NCBI GenBank assembly: GCA_024635795.1 | Contig: JAGXIH010000013.1 | Coordinates: forward strand, 1-64,000 | Direction of reading: 5' to 3' | DNA: 64,000 nucleotides | DNA from: Salegentibacter sp. | Lineage (GTDB): Bacteria; Bacteroidota; Bacteroidia; Flavobacteriales; Flavobacteriaceae | Shown here: piece after piece, positions 59,519 through 64,000 of the stretch | Numbering within the stretch: the first letter of the stretch is position 1 | How the letters are laid out: each line of letters begins with the position of its first letter | The notes under the pieces: generated by a model | Database searches by the model: none | Seen by the model: only the letters and a program-made list of their open reading frames with translations | Told to the model about the DNA's origin: nothing | Position numbers and translations under genes: made by a program

Positions 59519-62080
59519 TTAAGACTTAGTTTCCTTAATCGGTTTTTCTACCTTAATGGTGAGCTCGTCTTTCTTTTCATCGAGATCCATATAAATGGTA
59601 TCACTCTCGGCTATTTTTGATGTGATAATCTCTTCAGCAAGAGCATCTTCAATATACTTTTGAATTGCTCTGTTAAGTGGCCGCGCTCCATATTGCTTAT
59701 CGAATCCTTTATCGGCAATAAAGTCTTTGGCTTTGTCACTTAGCTTAAGGTTGTAGCCTAATCCCCCAATTCTTTCATACAATTTAGCGAGTTCTATCTC
59801 GATGATCTTATGGATATCTTCTCTTTCAAGAGAGTTAAAGATAACCACGTCATCAATTCTGTTAAGGAATTCTGGCGCGAATGCTTTTTTAAGGGCATTC
59901 TCGATGACACTTCTTGTATTATCATCTGCCTGAGAACGCTGTGAAGCTGTTCCGAAACCAACTCCCTGACCGAAATCTTTCAATTTCCTTGCTCCAATAT
60001 TAGAGGTCATTATAATAATGGTGTTTCTGAAGTCTATTTTTCGTCCCAAACTATCGGTTAAATATCCATCATCAAGCACCTGTAATAGCATATTGAAAAC
60101 ATCGGGGTGGGCTTTTTCTACCTCATCCAGCAATATTACTGCATAGGGTTTACGGCGTACCTTCTCGGTTAATTGTCCGCCTTCCTCATAGCCTACATAT
60201 CCCGGAGGTGCACCAATCAATCTGGATATGGCGAACTTTTCCATGTATTCGCTCATATCTATTCTGATGAGTGCATCGTCGTTATCAAACAGTTCGCGGG
60301 CAAGCACTTTTGCCAATTGGGTTTTACCAACCCCGGTTTGACCCAGGAATATGAATGATCCAATTGGTTTATTTGGATCTTTAAGACCCGCACGGTTACG
60401 CTGAATGGCTTTTACAACCTTCGCAACGGCTTCGTCCTGGCCAATTACCTTTCCTTTTATCTTTTTAGGTAATTCTACGAGTTTATTACTTTCGGTTTGA
60501 GCGATCCTGTTAACCGGAACTCCCGTAATCATAGAAACCACATCTGCAACATCATCTTCACTAACGGTTTCCTTGTGTTTTTTAGATTCTTCTTCCCAAC
60601 GTTCCTGGGCTAGCTGAAGCTCTTTTTCCAGATTTTTCTCATCATCTCTCAATTTTGCAGCTTCCTCATATTTCTGCTTTTTCACCACAGAATTTTTCTT
60701 CTCTCTAACTTCTTCAAGTTTTTTCTCGAGGTCAAGAACCTGCTTTGGTACATCGATATTTGTGATGTGAACCCGCGAGCCCGCTTCGTCCAAAGCATCA
60801 ATGGCCTTGTCGGGAAGGAATCTGTCGGTCATATACCTGTTGGTTAATTTCACGCAGGCGTCAATAGCTTCCGGAGTGTAAACCACATTATGGTGATCTT
60901 CATATTTGTCCTTGATATTATTAAGGATCTCTATGGTTTCTTCTACAGTAGTAGGTTCTACGATCACTTTTTGAAAACGACGTTCTAAGGCCCCGTCTTT
61001 TTCAATATACTGTCTGTATTCATCCAACGTGGTTGCACCAATACATTGAATTTCACCACGAGCCAACGCAGGTTTGAACATATTGCTTGCATCCAGGCTT
61101 CCTGTAGCACCACCGGCACCAACAATAGTGTGAATCTCATCTATAAAGAGGATGATGTCGTCGTTCTTTTCCAACTCGTTCATTACCGCCTTCATGCGTT
61201 CTTCAAACTGGCCGCGGTATTTTGTGCCTGCTACCAGGCTGGCAAGATCGAGAGTTACCACTCTTTTATCGAATAATATTCTTGATACTTTTCTTTGAAT
61301 GATTCTCAAAGCAAGCCCCTCGGCAATAGCCGATTTACCTACACCGGGTTCACCTATTAAAAGTGGGTTGTTTTTCTTACGTCTACTTAGAATCTGGGAA
61401 ACCCTTTCGATTTCCTTTTCACGTCCCACAACGGGATCTAATTTATCGGCTTCGGCCAGTGAAGTTAAGTCTCTTCCGAAGTTATCAAGAACCGGGGTTT
61501 TTGATTTTTTGGAGGTTTTACCCGGTCCACCTGTGCCACTGCCGCTAAACGGATTGTCTTTAGTAGCATCGTCTGCGCCGCTATCTTCATCAGAAAAAGC
61601 ACTGGAAGGACTATCGGTAAAGTCATTCTCATCGCTGGCGATCATATATTTAAACTGGTCTTTAACCCCATCATAATCAATCTTCAATTTGTTTAAAAGT
61701 TTGGTGGTGGGGTCGTTTTCATTTCTTAAAATGCAAAGAAGCAGGTGAGCTGTATTTATTGAAGAACTCTGGAATAGTTTTGCCTCCAGAAATGTTGTTT
61801 TCAATGCCCGTTCGGCTTGTCTTGTTAAATGCAAATTCCGTTTGTCGTTAGACAAGCTGTCTATGTTAGGATTGGCAGGGCTTAGGATCTCAACTTTTCT
61901 CCTTAGGTGGCTAAGATCTATATCCATCGCATTTAAAATATCTATGGCTTTACCGTCGCCATCACGGAGTAAACCCAGCATAAGATGCTCGGTTCCTATA
62001 AAATCATGCCCCAGCCTAAGAGCTTCCTCTTTGCTGTAAGCGATTACGTCTTTTACTCTTGGGGAAAAATTATCATCCAT
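59519..62080 (-). CDS. clpC: ATP-dependent Clp protease ATP-binding subunit ClpC
   Basis: An 853-residue Hsp100 unfoldase that feeds substrates to ClpP. Order: N-terminal double Clp repeat (about 1-145, FSPRVKDVIAYSKEEALRLG), AAA domain 1 with GEPGVGKSAIAEGLALRI and Walker B LFIDEIHTIVGAGG, a middle UVR-like coiled coil (about 420-475; KQKYEEAAKLRDDEKNL), AAA domain 2 with GQTGVGKTQLAKVLA, and the C-terminal D2-small domain ending in ELTIKVEKP. The UVR motif marks ClpC rather than ClpB or ClpA. No ctsR, mcsA or mcsB lies next to it. A TAATTTTG element at 62159-62166 on the minus strand is a possible -7. Confidence 0.95.
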   Translation of the reverse strand: MDDNFSPRVKDVIAYSKEEALRLGHDFIGTEHLMLGLLRDGDGKAIDILNAMDIDLSHLRRKVEILSPANPNIDSLSNDKRNLHLTRQAERALKTTFLEAKLFQSSSINTAHLLLCILRNENDPTTKLLNKLKIDYDGVKDQFKYMIASDENDFTDSPSSAFSDEDSGADDATKDNPFSGSGTGGPGKTSKKSKTPVLDNFGRDLTSLAEADKLDPVVGREKEIERVSQILSRRKKNNPLLIGEPGVGKSAIAEGLALRIIQRKVSRILFDKRVVTLDLASLVAGTKYRGQFEERMKAVMNELEKNDDIILFIDEIHTIVGAGGATGSLDASNMFKPALARGEIQCIGATTLDEYRQYIEKDGALERRFQKVIVEPTTVEETIEILNNIKDKYEDHHNVVYTPEAIDACVKLTNRYMTDRFLPDKAIDALDEAGSRVHITNIDVPKQVLDLEKKLEEVREKKNSVVKKQKYEEAAKLRDDEKNLEKELQLAQERWEEESKKHKETVSEDDVADVVSMITGVPVNRIAQTESNKLVELPKKIKGKVIGQDEAVAKVVKAIQRNRAGLKDPNKPIGSFIFLGQTGVGKTQLAKVLARELFDNDDALIRIDMSEYMEKFAISRLIGAPPGYVGYEEGGQLTEKVRRKPYAVILLDEVEKAHPDVFNMLLQVLDDGYLTDSLGRKIDFRNTIIIMTSNIGARKLKDFGQGVGFGTASQRSQADDNTRSVIENALKKAFAPEFLNRIDDVVIFNSLEREDIHKIIEIELAKLYERIGGLGYNLKLSDKAKDFIADKGFDKQYGARPLNRAIQKYIEDALAEEIITSKIAESDTIYMDLDEKKDELTIKVEKPIKETKS

Positions 62081-62325
62081 CTTTATCTTCCTTTCTCTCT
62101 GTTATTTCAACTCAAACTTTCAAAAATCATACCTTTTGGGGAGTCTTAAGCTAATTGACAAAATTACTTTCAATTATCAAAATGGAAAGTAAGGAACTTA
62201 TTAACGAAACTCCACTAAAAATTTGTTAATAAAATATAGGTAATATCCGGCTGAAAGAGCCGTTCAACAGAGATAAAATATGTAAATTGGCTCGTTAGAT
62301 TTTAGAACTAAAATAAACTTATAAT
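62081..62325. other. divergent control region between clpC and gyrA
   Basis: 245 AT-rich bases without a gene. It holds a possible clpC -7 element (TAATTTTG, minus strand, 62159-62166) but no clear gyrA promoter. I see no CIRCE-like or HrcA-type inverted repeat of the kind that controls heat-shock genes. Confidence 0.45.
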
Positions 62326-64000
62326 ATGGCTGAAGGAGAAAAGTTAATTCCTATCAACATTGAAGACGAAATGAAGTCGGCTTACATTGATTATTCAATG
62401 TCGGTCATTGTGTCACGTGCTCTTCCCGATGTGCGTGATGGTTTAAAACCGGTACACCGCCGGGTTTTATTCGGGATGCACGAACTTGGTGTACTTTCTA
62501 ACCGGTCCTATAAAAAATCTGCAAGGATCGTTGGGGAAGTTTTAGGTAAGTATCACCCTCACGGCGATTCCTCAGTTTATGATACAATGGTGAGGATGGC
62601 TCAGCACTGGAGCATGCGCTATATGTTAGTAGATGGCCAGGGTAACTTTGGTTCAGTCGATGGCGATAGCCCTGCCGCAATGCGTTATACCGAAGCTCGT
62701 ATGCGGAAGATAAGTGAAGATATGCTTATTGATATTGATAAAAATACGGTTGATACCCAACTGAATTTTGACGATTCTCTTTCAGAGCCAAAAGTTCTTC
62801 CTACCCGAATTCCCAATCTTTTGGTAAATGGAGCCAGTGGAATTGCAGTAGGAATGGCGACTAATATGGCCCCTCATAATTTAGCAGAAGTTATTGACGG
62901 TACTATAGCCTATATCAATAATCATGATATCGAGATCGATGAACTAATTGAGCATATTAAAGCCCCCGATTTCCCAACCGGAGGAACCATTTATGGTTAT
63001 GATGGAGTTCGGGAAGCTTTTAAGACAGGAAAGGGCCGTGTTGTTCTCCGGGCTAAATCTTCTTTGGAAGAAATTAACGGCAAAGAATTTCTTGTGGTTA
63101 CCGAAATTCCTTACCAGGTAAACAAGGCTGATATGATCAAGAAAACAGCCGACCTGGTAAATGAAAAGAAAATAGAAGGTATTTCGCTTATAAGGGATGA
63201 ATCAGACCGTAATGGGATGCGCATAGTTTATCAGTTAAAAAGAGATGCTATTCCAAATATTGTTTTAAATACCTTATATAAACATACTGCACTTCAATCT
63301 TCCTTTAGCGTAAATAATATTGCCCTGGTAAATGGCCGTCCTGAGTTACTTAACCTAAAGGAAATTATTCATCATTTCGTAGAGCACCGTCATGTGGTGG
63401 TGGTGAGAAGGACTGAATTTGAATTGAAAAAAGCTGAAGATCGTGCTCACATCCTTGAAGGTCTTATTATAGCTTCAGATAATATTGATGAAGTTATCGC
63501 ACTTATAAGATCTTCCGGTAATGCTGAAGAAGCAAGGGAAAAGTTAATGAGCAAGTTTGAATTAACGGAAGTTCAGGCAAGAGCTATCGTAGAAATGCGA
63601 TTAAGACAACTTACCGGACTGGAACAAGACAAACTTCGTGCAGAATATGATGAAATCCTTAAAACCATAGATGATCTTAAAGACATTTTGGCACGTAAAG
63701 AACGCCGAATGCAAGTAATTCAGGATGAACTCCTGGAGGTAAAAGAAAAATATGGCGACGAGCGTCGTTCTGTTATAGAATACTCCGGAGGAGATTTAAG
63801 TATAGAGGATATGATTCCGGATGAGCAAGTGGTAATTACCATTTCGCACGCCGGTTATATTAAAAGAACTTCCCTTAATGAATACAAGACCCAAAATAGG
63901 GGCGGAGTAGGTCAAAAAGGTTCTACCACCCGAAATGAGGATTTCCTGGAATATCTTTTTGCAGGAACTAATCATCAGTATATGCTTTTCTTTACTCAAA
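62326..64000 (+). CDS. gyrA: DNA gyrase subunit A (partial, runs off right edge)
   Basis: The first 558 codons of the DNA-cleaving subunit of gyrase are visible. Translation from the ATG at 62326 gives [20 protein letters not shown], then [32 protein letters not shown], and the quinolone-binding segment [19 protein letters not shown], where Ser and Asp are at the positions of E. coli Ser83 and Asp87, i.e. the sensitive type. The catalytic Tyr is in [10 protein letters not shown]. The reading frame stays open to the last base, so the gene continues to the right. It is divergent from clpC. Confidence 0.95.
   Translation, partial: MAEGEKLIPINIEDEMKSAYIDYSMSVIVSRALPDVRDGLKPVHRRVLFGMHELGVLSNRSYKKSARIVGEVLGKYHPHGDSSVYDTMVRMAQHWSMRYMLVDGQGNFGSVDGDSPAAMRYTEARMRKISEDMLIDIDKNTVDTQLNFDDSLSEPKVLPTRIPNLLVNGASGIAVGMATNMAPHNLAEVIDGTIAYINNHDIEIDELIEHIKAPDFPTGGTIYGYDGVREAFKTGKGRVVLRAKSSLEEINGKEFLVVTEIPYQVNKADMIKKTADLVNEKKIEGISLIRDESDRNGMRIVYQLKRDAIPNIVLNTLYKHTALQSSFSVNNIALVNGRPELLNLKEIIHHFVEHRHVVVVRRTEFELKKAEDRAHILEGLIIASDNIDEVIALIRSSGNAEEAREKLMSKFELTEVQARAIVEMRLRQLTGLEQDKLRAEYDEILKTIDDLKDILARKERRMQVIQDELLEVKEKYGDERRSVIEYSGGDLSIEDMIPDEQVVITISHAGYIKRTSLNEYKTQNRGGVGQKGSTTRNEDFLEYLFAGTNHQYMLFFTQ

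Overview
The window is an ordinary, gene-dense stretch of chromosome from a member of the Bacteroidota, almost certainly family Flavobacteriaceae (a Gramella / Salegentibacter / Zunongwangia-like marine flavobacterium). The evidence is a low-GC genome, promoters of the Bacteroidetes type (TTTG, about 19 bases, TAnnTTTG) in front of many genes, almost no Shine-Dalgarno sites, frequent TTG starts, and lineage-restricted families (DUF4290, DUF5916, DUF6146, DUF6787, TIGR02757, the small lipoprotein next to parC, a BatA-like protein). No rRNA, CRISPR array, prophage, insertion sequence or transposon was seen. One tRNA (CAU anticodon) lies near the left end.

Layout. 1-8.8 kb: tRNA, START-like protein, class IV aminotransferase, YqgE, HU, the minus-strand run NadR-like ATPase / recQ / fmt, then DUF493, DUF4290 and murA. 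8.8-20 kb: a large unrecognised conserved protein, a PhnP-like metallo-hydrolase, a membrane-anchored coiled-coil protein, an esterase, a DUF4870-like protein, a dihydroorotase homologue without its metal ligands next to a BatA-like protein, two tandem GAF histidine kinases, TIGR02757 and a LolD-type ATPase. 20-31 kb: a DUF5916 outer-membrane protein, msrA, a TonB-dependent receptor with an acidic/His-rich loop in an apparent operon with a His/Cys-rich small exported protein (a probable zinc or other transition-metal uptake unit), serA-serC, and a LuxC-type acyl-CoA reductase divergent from a two-cluster ferredoxin. 31-43 kb: a 1312-residue multi-PAS histidine kinase with its receiver, ychF, the parE / small membrane protein / parC operon, and a frameshifted mscL. 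43-50 kb: an XRE regulator divergent from an M14 peptidase, with six copies of a 16-bp palindrome between them, then an Lrp/AsnC regulator, ppc, DinB-like and YihY proteins and a DJ-1/PfpI protein. 50-64 kb: aroB, proline dehydrogenase, YebC, pterin carbinolamine dehydratase, an SDR, gcvT, nnrDE, hutH, clpC and the 5' part of gyrA, which runs off the right edge.

Most of this is housekeeping: translation, topology control (HU, ParE/ParC, GyrA), serine and proline/histidine metabolism, anaplerosis, cell-wall synthesis. The items most worth a second look are the operator array at 43282-43568 (one copy on the regulator's own -7 element, another on its start codon), the single-base frameshift in mscL, the metal-ligand-less dihydroorotase, MurA with Asp in place of the fosfomycin-target Cys, the metal-uptake module, and a perfect 18-bp palindrome in the proline dehydrogenase leader. 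No clearly new multi-gene system such as a defence island was seen; the regulator/operator/peptidase unit is the nearest to something not yet described.
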